The notes under the pieces: generated by a model
Seen by the model: only the letters and a program-made list of their open reading frames with translations
Told to the model about the DNA's origin: nothing
The model's database searches: none
Part shown: positions 1-8,380 of the stretch, one piece after another
How positions within the stretch are numbered: the stretch's first letter is position 1
Layout of the letters: every line of letters begins with the position of its first letter
Origin: Mycobacterium bohemicum DSM 44277
Lineage (GTDB): Bacteria > Actinomycetota > Actinomycetes > Mycobacteriales > Mycobacteriaceae
Assembly (NCBI RefSeq): GCF_001053185.1
Contig: NZ_CSTD01000001.1
Span: 673,846-737,845, forward strand
Length of the DNA stretch: 64,000 nt
Direction of reading: 5' to 3'
Translations under genes and position numbers: made by a program

Positions 1-1
1 G

Positions 2-148
2 GACAAAGTGGATCTCCAAAGCTTGTTACCCGATATTTATGGCAACGGCCGAAGGGCGTATCAACCAGTCGACGATGAGGAGGTCAAGCGCGCCGTCATT
101 GAATTTCTGGAGAACAGTGGTCGGGAAGTGGCTCATTTGTGGCTATAA
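2..148 (+). CDS. 3' end of an unidentified protein (partial)
   Basis: An open frame enters from the left edge and runs 48 codons to a TAA at 146-148. The residues are acidic and charged (for example VDDEEVKRAVIEFLENSG near residues 23-40) and look like a C-terminal helix rather than noise. The gene lies on the plus strand and stops just before a decayed transposase on the opposite strand. Its position beside a TylF-like methyltransferase and glycosyltransferases suggests a surface-glycan or secondary-metabolite locus, but the fragment is too short to assign a family. I do not recognise it. Confidence 0.5.
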   Translation, partial: DKVDLQSLLPDIYGNGRRAYQPVDDEEVKRAVIEFLENSGREVAHLWL

Positions 149-154
149 AACGTG

Positions 155-520
155 GTCGCGCCGGCCGAGGCGGCGAAATAGTTGCCCAACCGGCGATCCA
201 GGTCGGCCGGTCGCGTCGGGACAGTACTGCCCGGAATGTCTTTTCGCTGGAGCGATGAAACCGAATCCCCACCTGGGCAAGCACTTCGGCAGTGCGGTGG
301 CGGTCCAGCTAGCAAGTTCGGCGTAGCAGCGCATTCCCGCTCCTATCGCCCAGGATGGCGATGGCCAGCAATCCGCCCAGCGGGTAGCGCAGCCGCGCGA
401 ATCGCGGGGTTCCGGCATCTGAGGCGCCAGCACCTGCAGGAACTGCGAATTCAGTACTGTGACATGCTTTCCGGCGCCCCGGCGATCCAAAGCCGCCGCG
501 ACCGACGACACAGGTAACGC
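155..520 (-). pseudogene. Decayed ISAs1-type transposase, N-terminal part, frameshifted
   Basis: No single frame is intact, but stitching the three minus-strand frames in order gives a transposase-like N-terminus. It reads a start-like stretch at about 514-420 (PVSSVAAALDRR...), then RFARLRYPLGGLLAIAIL at about 410-345, then CYAELASWT near 335-305, then VGIRFHRSSEKTFRAVLSR at about 275-212, then PADLDRRLGNYFAASAG at 210-160. The 'RYPL..LLA.A' and 'SEKTFR..L.R.D...LD..LG' patterns are those I know from ISAs1-family (H-repeat) transposases. The catalytic C-terminal half is absent. At least three frameshifts are needed, so the element is dead. It marks an old insertion at the edge of the glycan cassette. 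Confidence 0.6.
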
Positions 521-621
521 TGCACAAGCGGGCACGGGCGAGCCGATACGTTGGAAACGATTAAACTTCCGCAAGCCTCAAGTTCGCGCCTGGGTCTGCA
601 GCCGCGGGAGGACTCGTCGTT

Positions 622-1332
622 TCAGGGCTTTATCCAGCACCGCACATTCTTGTTGATCCTTTGCATCAGAACAGGCGCGCGTGTCGCAAGAAAGTCATCG
701 ACAGCCTTCTTGCATCCGACCGTGTAGCCGTAGTCGTCGACAATGATGACGCCACCTTGGACAACGCGGTCGTACAGCGATTCGAGCTCGAACTTGGTCG
801 TCTCATAGGTGTCGGTGTCGAGGCGCAAAAGGGCGATACGCTCGATATCCAGCGTCGGGATTGTTTGAAGGACATCGCCCTTGACAATGCGTAAACGGGG
901 ATATTCGACCGAGGTCATGTTGGCGATAGCGCCCTCGCTGAAATCGAGCCCCGCCTCCGGAAGGCCGGCAACCGCCCCGGTTTGCAGATCGATGTCGAAG
1001 TCAGCGTTTCTCCCGACAAACCCAGAGAACGTATCGAGGGCGTAGACGTCGCGCAAAGGTCCCTCGTAGCGCGCAAGGACGGTCTCGATCGCCATAATCG
1101 ACCCGCCGAGTAGCACACCACATTCGATGAAGTCCCCCTCGATTTTGGCCGCAATTATGTATCGCGCCGCACAATACAGATTGTGCAGCGCCTGAACGTG
1201 AAGCTCTGTGTAGTCCCAAACCATCGCCGCGAGTTCCCAGAAATCGTCCTCTGATATATCGGGCGAGTTTTCCCTTTCTATTTTGGGATCGAACTCGGCC
1301 TTACTGTGGCCGTATTCGTAAATCGTTTTCAT
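622..1332 (-). CDS. TylF/MycF-like macrocin O-methyltransferase family protein
   Basis: This 236-residue protein fits the TylF family of SAM- and metal-dependent sugar O-methyltransferases. Visible landmarks are ECGVLLGGS at residues 70-78 (SAM-binding loop), ALDTFSGF at 98-105, LRLDTDTYE at 169-177 and VDDYG at 198-202, the last two being the usual metal/SAM acidic motifs. The start is well placed, with AAGGAG about ten bases upstream of the ATG on the minus strand. TylF relatives methylate deoxysugars, and the neighbouring glycosyltransferases suggest that a cell-surface oligosaccharide is the substrate (inference). It is transcribed alone, away from the plus-strand genes to its right. The family call is secure; the substrate is unknown. 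Confidence 0.85.
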   Translation of the reverse strand: MKTIYEYGHSKAEFDPKIERENSPDISEDDFWELAAMVWDYTELHVQALHNLYCAARYIIAAKIEGDFIECGVLLGGSIMAIETVLARYEGPLRDVYALDTFSGFVGRNADFDIDLQTGAVAGLPEAGLDFSEGAIANMTSVEYPRLRIVKGDVLQTIPTLDIERIALLRLDTDTYETTKFELESLYDRVVQGGVIIVDDYGYTVGCKKAVDDFLATRAPVLMQRINKNVRCWIKP

Positions 1333-1670
1333 TACTATCGCTCCTTACTGATGTGACGTGGCGAATTCAGCAAACGGGAACGAGCTGAGCAACCCGTCGC
1401 GCCGCTCCAGTCCGCCCTCTCAAGGACATGAATTCCGTTCAGATAGGCGCAACCTCTCAGATTGCCGCACAACATGACGGTATTGTCCCTCCTCTTGCGG
1501 TGCTTTCGGTCGATCGTTCGCTGTCGTTCGGAGATTATGCTGGCCCGTGTCACTCTTTGCGCCTCCACAAGGCCCTTCCGGGCCGTGCGAAGACTGCTCC
1601 CCCGGCGGTCCGGTGAGCTGGAGCGCGGCGGCTCGGATAACGACGTCACGTTACAGAGAGGAAGAAGCAA
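1333..1670. other. Intergenic region, 338 bases, no gene seen
   Basis: This is the divergent spacer between the TylF-like gene and the small plus-strand ORF. Open frames here are short or antisense and have no recognisable motif. Just upstream of position 1671 there is a purine-rich GAGAGGAAGAAG that can serve as a ribosome binding site. I see nothing else in it. Confidence 0.5.
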
Positions 1671-1967
1671 ATGACAACCACCCTGACCCGGGCTGGCGGC
1701 TCCCTCCGGGCCGGGCTGGGGCGGCAATGCCGACTGTCGGCTCAACGTACTTCCATGGCCATGGTCAAGAGCCTGCTGGACGGCCTGAACCATCAACAGC
1801 ACATGCGCGACGGCAACCGGGAACCGTCGATGACCGAACTGACGGTCACGGGGGCCCACATCCAGCACGACCTGGCCGTCATTGTGAACGCCCCCAAGAT
1901 CTTCGGCGTCGATTCGCCGGTGGGTAGCGGTGGTAACCGTGTCCGTGGAGTGTTCCGGGGGACTTAA
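1671..1967 (+). CDS. Hypothetical protein, 98 aa
   Basis: This is an unrecognised small protein. The ATG is preceded by AGAGGAAGAAG at a sensible distance, and codons in the middle (about residues 30-80, including SLLDGLNHQQHMRDGN and HIQHDLAVIVNAPKIFGV) show the strong third-position G/C bias of coding DNA. There is no signal peptide, membrane segment or metal motif. It sits alone between the methyltransferase and the repeat-bearing ORF in the accessory segment. It could be a small real gene or the remnant of a larger one; no function is proposed. Confidence 0.45.
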   Translation: MTTTLTRAGGSLRAGLGRQCRLSAQRTSMAMVKSLLDGLNHQQHMRDGNREPSMTELTVTGAHIQHDLAVIVNAPKIFGVDSPVGSGGNRVRGVFRGT

Positions 1968-2051
1968 CCCTCCGGGGGCTACCTCGTCAGAGCGCCGAGG
2001 GGTGCTCGGCCTGATAACGGATAAGGCTATGTTTCACGCCAGCTATCGCGC

Positions 2052-2636
2052 TTGACCCGGTCCAAAGTGTCCACCCGGGCGCCATGTGGTGTTGCCTTGC
2101 GAGCTCGTCTGCGGATACCGTTTACTGGCACCATGCGACGCTTGGGTTCACACCGGAAGGGTCGGCCCGGCACGAGCCACTCGCCGCAGAACGAAGCGGA
2201 GATCCGATCCAGCGAAGAGGTCCAATCGAGCGGACAACAGAAACTCGCCGACGAGCCGAAGAGTCGGCCTGGCACGAGTCACTCGCTAGAGAACGAAACG
2301 GGGATCCAATTGAGGGAACAAGAGGAAAGCGGCCGAGAGAAGCTCGCCGAGGACGTCGAGAGTGCGATGCTACTCGGGCGAATGGCGCTGACCAATATCG
2401 TTCGAGCAGCAGCGCATCGAATTCTGAAGGAACTCCCCGACACGCCTGAGGGTGTAGAGACGGGCCCACTCCCGGAAGGGACCACGCGGCAACTCGCGGA
2501 CCTCGCCTACGCCTTCGCATGCTTGGAAGGGGCACAGCGCGGTGTCCTGCCCACCACCGCGGCGCCGTCGAAGGCCACCACCCCGCCGCCGCCGAAGACC
2601 ACCCCCCCGCCGCCTCCGAAGTCGAGCTGGGGATAG
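2052..2636 (+). CDS. Hypothetical protein with internal tandem repeat and proline-rich tail
   Basis: This unrecognised protein is up to 194 residues long. Residues 38-71 and 72-104 are two diverged copies of one unit, both opening with RPGTSHS and closing with a K-L-A-[DE]-hydrophilic stretch. A hydrophobic or helical segment follows (about residues 106-128, LLGRMALTNIVRAAAHRIL), and the tail from about 168 is threonine/proline rich (TTPPPPKTTPPPPPKSSWG). No signal peptide is apparent. The start is uncertain, since the first 37 residues look arginine-rich and non-conserved. It precedes the glycosyltransferase gene by 186 bases of DNA in which I see no gene. Confidence 0.5.
   Translation: MTRSKVSTRAPCGVALRARLRIPFTGTMRRLGSHRKGRPGTSHSPQNEAEIRSSEEVQSSGQQKLADEPKSRPGTSHSLENETGIQLREQEESGREKLAEDVESAMLLGRMALTNIVRAAAHRILKELPDTPEGVETGPLPEGTTRQLADLAYAFACLEGAQRGVLPTTAAPSKATTPPPPKTTPPPPPKSSWG
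2163..2363 (+). repeat. Two diverged tandem units of about 100 bp
   Basis: Unit 1 spans 2163-2264 and unit 2 spans 2265-2363. Both begin with a GGCC[CT]GGCACGAG[CT]CACTCGC-like stretch and end with CTCGCCGA followed by a GA-rich run. They encode matching 34- and 33-residue repeats in the surrounding ORF. One codon difference in length keeps the frame open, which supports selection on the protein. Confidence 0.7.
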
Positions 2637-2822
2637 CTAGCGCGCACCATCGCGAGAGAGCCGGCTCGTCGGACTTGCGGAGTGCACGGCGGACACGCGC
2701 AATCAGATCTGGAGGGGTTGAACCTCCCAGTGAGTCCTCAGTCTCCGGACATGCCGAAACCGTTCAGACCGCTTCACAATTGAAGGGGTCAAGCCCCGCT
2801 CCCCTTTCGGTACTTTGCACCC

Positions 2823-5009
2823 ATGCTGTTCGCCGTCGCAGTAGTCAAACCTCCTGGCAATCCGACCATCGGCGGAGGATTTCGCGAGATCGCGGAGGCA
2901 TTGCACCACGGTCTTGTGGCGCTGGGCCATGACTCGGTGCTGACCGATCGTCTGGACCTCGACGAGCGCCGCACCATCGTGCTCGGCGGAAACCACCTTG
3001 TCCACTACGGCTTGGCCCCGCCGAGAAACCCCATCTTCTACAACCTCGAGCAATTGGGTGCCGACGCGCCGTGGATGGAGATGCCGGAATTCGTCGACCT
3101 TTTCCGGCGCTACCCGACGTGGGACTACAGCCAAGCCAACATCGAGCGGCTCGCTGCTATGGGACTGCCCCGGCCCATCTACGTTCCGATCGGATATGTC
3201 CCCGAGCTGACCCGGATCGCACCGGCCCCCGAGGACATCGACGTCCTTTTCTACGGCTTGCTCAGTGAGCGCCGTTACGCCGTTCTGCGGGAGCTGCACG
3301 ACCGCGGACTGCGCGTCAAATGGCTATCGGGGGCCCTTGGTGCGAGCCGTGACGCCTGGATCGCGCGCTCGAAGGTTGTCCTCAACCTGCATTATTGGGA
3401 AGCGAAAATCTTCGAAATTGCACGTGTTTCGTATCTGCTGGCCAACAGGCGGGCGGTGGTCTCCGAGCGTGGTGGCGATCGGGCTTTGGAGCGCGACCTG
3501 GAGTCGGGCGTCGCGTTCGCGGACTACGACGAACTGGTCGAGCGCTGTGTGGAGCTCGCCGCCGACGAGCGTGCGCGACGCGAGCTCGCCGAGCGGGGCT
3601 ACCGGGCTTTCTCCGCTCGCGACCAGGCCGCGATCCTGCGGCGCGCGCTGTCGGAAAGTTTCGAGGGTATCAGCCATGAGGCCGACGCGCGGAATGCCCC
3701 TGGCATCGATGTACGCGTGGAAGGCGAAGAATTCAGCGCAGATCGTGAGCTCCGCGATCGCAACCTGATCAGGCAAAAATTCGAGCACGAGCGAAATCTG
3801 CTGCTGGCCAAGGTCAAACGCCACCCCAAAGATGGGCGGTCGGTCCTTTTCCTCGCCGAAACCTACGTCCAATTGGGCGATTTCGTCAACGCGCGCCGGT
3901 GGTATGCACGGCGGGTCGAGATGGGTGGCTGCGGCGAGGAGGTGTACTGGGCGCTGTATCGGCTCGCGGAGTCGATGTCGAACCTTGGTGAGCCCTGGCC
4001 GGACGTGGAAAAGGCCTACCTCAAGGCGTGGGAATTTCGACCGACCCGCGCCGAGGCGTTGCACGCCATCGCCGTTCGGTGTCGCAAAGAGCAACGCCAC
4101 GAGGCCGGCTACCAGTTTGCCCAGCGCGCCGCCGAAATCCCCTATCCCGACGAGGACCTCTTTGTCCCCCGATACGCCGACGTCTACACGTGGCGCGCAA
4201 CCGACGAGCAGGCGGTGTGCGCGTCCTGGACCGGCCGGCACGCCGAGGCGTTCACGCTGTGCCGGACCCTGCTGGCCCGCCCCGACATCCCCGACCCGGA
4301 CCGGCAACGGATTGCGGCCAACCGCGACTTCTCGGTACCGGCCATGCTCGAGGCCGCCTTGGTGCACCCCCAAGCCGTGGTGTCGTCACTGACCGCAGGG
4401 CCCCGTGACGGCGAGATCACCGTCAGCCTGATCGCCGGGCCCGACCGCCAGACCACCGAGCAGACCCTGGACTCGTTTCTCAACTGCTGCCTCGACATCT
4501 CACGAGTCGGGCGGTTTGTGGTGCTCGATACCGGCCTGCCCACCGCCGACCGCGCCAGGCTGCGCAAACGTTACGGGTTCCTCGAATTCGCCCGCCGCCG
4601 ATCCGGCGACAAGCCCGCCCCCCTGCTGGCGCAGCTGCGCGCTCAGATCGACGGCCGGTTCTGGCTGCACCTGGGCGAAGGCTGGCGGTTCTTCGCCCCC
4701 GAGAACTACATCACCCGCCTGACCGCAGTGCTCGACGCCGAACCACAGGTGTTTCAGGTCGGCATCAACTTCACCGACGCAGCCAAACTCACCGGCGCCA
4801 CCGCAGCAGAGGAAACCGTGCGCCGAGCACCCAACGCCGGCCGCTACCTACTCACCGACGTAATAGCCACCGGCCCAGCGATGTTCGACACCACACGCCT
4901 AGACCAAGCCCACGGCGCGCGACACCGCGACCCCGATCCACCCGCCGAACCCGGGCCGCGCACCGCCACCCTCGACGAAGTCCTCTGCATCTCAAGCCAG
5001 TACCTCTAA
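2823..5009 (+). CDS. Glycosyltransferase/TPR/glycosyltransferase-like fusion protein (copy A)
   Basis: This 728-residue protein has three parts. Residues 1 to about 290 look like a CgeB/GT4-type glycosyltransferase domain (VLFYGLLSERRYAVLRELHD, then EIARVSYLLANRRAVVSERGG). Residues 310-480 are TPR-like helices (RRWYARRVEMGG, ALYRLAESMSNLG, AEALHAIAVRCRKE). Residues 520-728 resemble a GT2-type catalytic fold. In relatives I remember, the nucleotide-sugar motif reads H-L-[ED]-D-D-W. Here it is HLGEGW (about 616-621), so the C-terminal domain may be inactive or use other residues. The start ATG follows CTTTGCACCC, as in copy B. The methyltransferase gene starts 18 bases after its stop. Residues 430-728 are almost identical to copy B. 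The likely role is assembly of a surface glycan; the substrate is unknown. Confidence 0.8.
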   Translation: MLFAVAVVKPPGNPTIGGGFREIAEALHHGLVALGHDSVLTDRLDLDERRTIVLGGNHLVHYGLAPPRNPIFYNLEQLGADAPWMEMPEFVDLFRRYPTWDYSQANIERLAAMGLPRPIYVPIGYVPELTRIAPAPEDIDVLFYGLLSERRYAVLRELHDRGLRVKWLSGALGASRDAWIARSKVVLNLHYWEAKIFEIARVSYLLANRRAVVSERGGDRALERDLESGVAFADYDELVERCVELAADERARRELAERGYRAFSARDQAAILRRALSESFEGISHEADARNAPGIDVRVEGEEFSADRELRDRNLIRQKFEHERNLLLAKVKRHPKDGRSVLFLAETYVQLGDFVNARRWYARRVEMGGCGEEVYWALYRLAESMSNLGEPWPDVEKAYLKAWEFRPTRAEALHAIAVRCRKEQRHEAGYQFAQRAAEIPYPDEDLFVPRYADVYTWRATDEQAVCASWTGRHAEAFTLCRTLLARPDIPDPDRQRIAANRDFSVPAMLEAALVHPQAVVSSLTAGPRDGEITVSLIAGPDRQTTEQTLDSFLNCCLDISRVGRFVVLDTGLPTADRARLRKRYGFLEFARRRSGDKPAPLLAQLRAQIDGRFWLHLGEGWRFFAPENYITRLTAVLDAEPQVFQVGINFTDAAKLTGATAAEETVRRAPNAGRYLLTDVIATGPAMFDTTRLDQAHGARHRDPDPPAEPGPRTATLDEVLCISSQYL

Positions 5010-5014
5010 CGACA
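4110..5014 (+). repeat. 905-bp inverted repeat, left arm
   Basis: Read on the plus strand, this matches the reverse complement of 6036-6940. I see one difference in 905 bases, G at 4650 against C in the other copy (Asp versus His in the protein). Identity starts abruptly inside the TPR region of the coding sequence and ends five bases after the stop codon, at CGACA. Outside these limits the two genes are only moderately similar. That pattern is typical of recent gene conversion or homologous recombination. The arms enclose about 1.0 kb containing only the methyltransferase gene. Confidence 0.95.
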
Positions 5015-5027
5015 GTAAGGTGGCATC

Positions 5028-5852
5028 ATGGAGCGAGTGATCGGGAGTGTACCGTCCGGCTCGAATCCCACTTCGCCACCGGACTGCGGCTCGCCCGGTG
5101 ACTTGCTGCCCCCCCGGGAGCTTCAGGATTGGGTAGGCGGCGGTGGCGATGACGCGTACAAGGCAACCGGCAATGAATTCTTGGGTTATCTGATTGACCT
5201 ATGTGGGTTGCAGCCAGGTGATGCAGTGCTCGACGTTGGTTGCGGCTCAGGGCGGATGGCTTTGCCGCTCACCGGTTACCTGAATCGGGAGAGCCGCTAC
5301 GCCGGCTTCGATGTCTCGGGGGAAGCGATCTCCTGGTGCGCGGAGAACATCTCAGTATCACACCCCAACTTCGATTTCAGAGTTGTCGATGTTCAGAACG
5401 GAGTCTACAACCCGACAGGCAGGTACAGGTCGTCAAACTTCCGTTTCCCGTATCCCGACGCATCGTTCGATGTCGCGTTGCTTGCCTCAGTGTTCACGCA
5501 CATGCTGCCATCCGATGTGAAGCAATATCTGCACGAGATCGTCCGTGTGCTGAAGCCGGGCGGGCGAAGTCTGATCACTTTCTTCCTGCTCAACGATGAG
5601 TCGTTAGCCCTCATTAAGGAGGGAAAGGGATTATTCAAGTTCGAATATGAGATGCCAGGTTTTCGGATGACCCACATCGAAAATCCCGAATCGGCGATCG
5701 CCTATCCGGAAGGCTTCGTGAGGTATCTGTATGGGCAGTGCGGCCTCGAGCTTCGGGAACCGGTGCGTTACGGCACGTGGTGCGGCCGAACAAATGGCAT
5801 GAGCGGGCAGGACGTCGTGATCGCGGCCAAGCCGCAAACAGGAATCGCATAG
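5028..5852 (+). CDS. Class I SAM-dependent methyltransferase
   Basis: This 274-residue protein has a clear Rossmann methyltransferase core. [10 protein letters not shown] starts at residue 67, the acidic end of strand 2 is [11 protein letters not shown], motif IV is [13 protein letters not shown], and the post-motif is [12 protein letters not shown]. The ATG has TAAGGTGG upstream. It lies 18 bases downstream of glycosyltransferase copy A, so it probably has no promoter of its own and is translated from the copy A transcript. It is the only gene between the two arms of the inverted repeat. A methyl group added to a sugar of the same glycan is a reasonable inference; the acceptor is not known. 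Confidence 0.85.
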   Translation: MERVIGSVPSGSNPTSPPDCGSPGDLLPPRELQDWVGGGGDDAYKATGNEFLGYLIDLCGLQPGDAVLDVGCGSGRMALPLTGYLNRESRYAGFDVSGEAISWCAENISVSHPNFDFRVVDVQNGVYNPTGRYRSSNFRFPYPDASFDVALLASVFTHMLPSDVKQYLHEIVRVLKPGGRSLITFFLLNDESLALIKEGKGLFKFEYEMPGFRMTHIENPESAIAYPEGFVRYLYGQCGLELREPVRYGTWCGRTNGMSGQDVVIAAKPQTGIA

Positions 5853-6035
5853 CCATCGCGCGACCCAGCGATTCCTAGCTCAGCGTCGGGGGCGCGCGTT
5901 GCCAACCGACGGGCCGCTCGACCCAGGGCGGTCGCGTGGGGTGCTGTTCGGGTGCGAGCTGATACCCCTCACCGAAGACGTGAGAGCCGCACACGAGGTC
6001 GGCTCGCGGGCATGCGTGAGTTGGTCGAGGACGGT

Positions 6036-6940
6036 TGTCGTTAGAGGTACTGGCTTGAGATGCAGAGGACTTCGTCGAGGGTGGCGGTGCGCGGCCCGGG
6101 TTCGGCGGGTGGATCGGGGTCGCGGTGTCGCGCGCCGTGGGCTTGGTCTAGGCGTGTGGTGTCGAACATCGCTGGGCCGGTGGCTATTACGTCGGTGAGT
6201 AGGTAGCGGCCGGCGTTGGGTGCTCGGCGCACGGTTTCCTCTGCTGCGGTGGCGCCGGTGAGTTTGGCTGCGTCGGTGAAGTTGATGCCGACCTGGAACA
6301 CCTGTGGTTCGGCGTCGAGCACTGCGGTCAGGCGGGTGATGTAGTTCTCGGGGGCGAAGAACCGCCAGCCTTCGCCCAGGTGCAGCCAGAACCGGCCGTG
6401 GATCTGAGCGCGCAGCTGCGCCAGCAGGGGGGCGGGCTTGTCGCCGGATCGGCGGCGGGCGAATTCGAGGAACCCGTAACGTTTGCGCAGCCTGGCGCGG
6501 TCGGCGGTGGGCAGGCCGGTATCGAGCACCACAAACCGCCCGACTCGTGAGATGTCGAGGCAGCAGTTGAGAAACGAGTCCAGGGTCTGCTCGGTGGTCT
6601 GGCGGTCGGGCCCGGCGATCAGGCTGACGGTGATCTCGCCGTCACGGGGCCCTGCGGTCAGTGACGACACCACGGCTTGGGGGTGCACCAAGGCGGCCTC
6701 GAGCATGGCCGGTACCGAGAAGTCGCGGTTGGCCGCAATCCGTTGCCGGTCCGGGTCGGGGATGTCGGGGCGGGCCAGCAGGGTCCGGCACAGCGTGAAC
6801 GCCTCGGCGTGCCGGCCGGTCCAGGACGCGCACACCGCCTGCTCGTCGGTTGCGCGCCACGTGTAGACGTCGGCGTATCGGGGGACAAAGAGGTCCTCGT
6901 CGGGATAGGGGATTTCGGCGGCGCGCTGGGCAAACTGGTA
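6036..6940 (-). repeat. 905-bp inverted repeat, right arm
   Basis: This is the reverse-complement partner of 4110-5014. It covers the last 299 codons of glycosyltransferase copy B plus the stop codon and five bases beyond. Because it is inverted, recombination between the arms would invert the segment 5015-6035 without disturbing either glycosyltransferase reading frame. Confidence 0.95.
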
Positions 6941-8239
6941 TGCCAACTCGTAGCCCTGCTCATTGCGATGCCGAAAAGCGATGGCATGCAACGCTTCTGC
7001 GCGGGTCGGTCGAAACTCCCACGCGTTGAGGTAGGCCTCCTGAACGTCCGGCCACGGCTCACCGAGTTCCGCCATCGCCTCCGCCAGCCGAAACAGCGCC
7101 CAGTACACCTCCTCGTCGGAGCCGCCCATCTCGACCCGCCGCTCACACCACCGGCGCGCGTTGACGAAATCCTCCATGCGAAAGCAGGTCTCGGCGAGGA
7201 AGAAGACCGACCGCGCATCCCCGGGATCGCGATTGACGTTGGCCAGCAACCAATCGCGCTCCTGCGCAGCCTTGTGCTTGAACAGGCTGAAGGTGAACAA
7301 CTGGCGCTCGCGGAGATCTGCGCTGTGGCCGTGACCTTCGCGGCGCAGATCGATGCACGGGTCGTCGCGCGCAGCGGTCTGGTGGGTGACATCCTCGGGG
7401 CCTTGCGACAGCGCGCGGTCGACGATGGTGGCTTGGTCGCGAGCGGAGAAAGCCCGGTAGCCTTGCTCGGCGAGTTCGCGCCGTGCGCGCTCGTCGCCGA
7501 GGAGCTCCACGCAGCGCTCCACCAGTTCGTCGTAGTCGGCGAACGCGATGCCCGACTCTAGCTCGCGCTCCAACGTCGGATCGCCGCCACGCTCGGAGAC
7601 CACCGCCCGCCTATTGGCGAGCAGATACGAAACACGCGTGACTTCAAAGATTTTCGCATCCCAGTAGTGGACGTTGAGGACAATCTTCGACCGTGCGATC
7701 CAGGCATCGCGGCTCGCGCCGTAGGCGCCCGACAGCCATTTGACGCGAAGACCGCGGTCGTGCAGCTCCCGCAGGACGGCGTAACGGCGCCCGTTGAGCG
7801 CGCCGTAGAAAAGGACGTCGATGTCCTCGGGGGCCGGTGCGATCCGGGTCAGCTCGGGGACATATCCGATCGGAACGTGGGCGGGCCGGGCCAATCCCCG
7901 AGCGGCCAGGTACTCGATGTTGGCTTGGCTGTAGTCCCACGTCGGGTAGCGCCGGAAAAGGTCGACGAATTCCGGCATCGTCATCCACGGCAAGTCGTCG
8001 CCCAATTGCTCGAGGTTGTAGAAGATGGGGTTCTTGGGCGGCTCTAATGCGTACTGGACGAGGAGGTTTCCGCCGAGGACGATGGTGCGGCGGTCGTCGA
8101 AGTCCAGCCGATTGGTCAGCACCGAGTCATGGCCCAGCGTCACAAGACCGTAATGCAACGCCTCGGCGACCTCGTTAAAGGCTCCGCCGCTGATGTCATC
8201 ATGGGAGGGCGGTGACACGATCGCGACCGCGAAACGCAT
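6041..8239 (-). CDS. Glycosyltransferase/TPR/glycosyltransferase-like fusion protein (copy B)
   Basis: This 732-residue paralogue of the protein at 2823-5009 is transcribed toward it. The architecture is the same: an N-terminal CgeB/GT4-like domain (VLFYGALNGRRYAVLRELHD, VTRVSYLLANRRAVVSERGG), central TPR-like helices, and a C-terminal GT2-like domain with HLGEGW in place of an acidic triplet. The N-terminal 430 residues have diverged from copy A at many positions and carry small length differences, while the last 299 residues are the same apart from one His/Asp change. The two proteins could therefore add different sugars through the N-terminal domain while sharing C-terminal partners (inference). 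The sequence upstream of the ATG also ends in TTTGCACCC. Confidence 0.8.
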   Translation of the reverse strand: MRFAVAIVSPPSHDDISGGAFNEVAEALHYGLVTLGHDSVLTNRLDFDDRRTIVLGGNLLVQYALEPPKNPIFYNLEQLGDDLPWMTMPEFVDLFRRYPTWDYSQANIEYLAARGLARPAHVPIGYVPELTRIAPAPEDIDVLFYGALNGRRYAVLRELHDRGLRVKWLSGAYGASRDAWIARSKIVLNVHYWDAKIFEVTRVSYLLANRRAVVSERGGDPTLERELESGIAFADYDELVERCVELLGDERARRELAEQGYRAFSARDQATIVDRALSQGPEDVTHQTAARDDPCIDLRREGHGHSADLRERQLFTFSLFKHKAAQERDWLLANVNRDPGDARSVFFLAETCFRMEDFVNARRWCERRVEMGGSDEEVYWALFRLAEAMAELGEPWPDVQEAYLNAWEFRPTRAEALHAIAFRHRNEQGYELAYQFAQRAAEIPYPDEDLFVPRYADVYTWRATDEQAVCASWTGRHAEAFTLCRTLLARPDIPDPDRQRIAANRDFSVPAMLEAALVHPQAVVSSLTAGPRDGEITVSLIAGPDRQTTEQTLDSFLNCCLDISRVGRFVVLDTGLPTADRARLRKRYGFLEFARRRSGDKPAPLLAQLRAQIHGRFWLHLGEGWRFFAPENYITRLTAVLDAEPQVFQVGINFTDAAKLTGATAAEETVRRAPNAGRYLLTDVIATGPAMFDTTRLDQAHGARHRDPDPPAEPGPRTATLDEVLCISSQYL

Positions 8240-8380
8240 GGGTGCAAATTACAGCAAGGCCGGTGGGCCCGACGAGGAGTTTCAGCACGACAGCGTGGCT
8301 ACTTCCCGATCGTTGCGACTGCAGACTGCGCTCCTCTAGGCTTCAACGACCTGGATCCCCCACCGGGCAGGAGTTGTTGG

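Noticed and set aside
143..574. Minus-strand ORF of 143 codons as an intact gene
   Set aside because: Only part of it resembles a transposase and the family match jumps frames, so I annotated a pseudogene instead.
3324..4373. Long minus-strand ORF (349 codons) opposite glycosyltransferase copy A, and its counterpart opposite copy B
   Set aside because: It is the antisense shadow of a coding region with strong third-position G/C bias; its residues have no domain pattern and the repeat copies give the same artefact.
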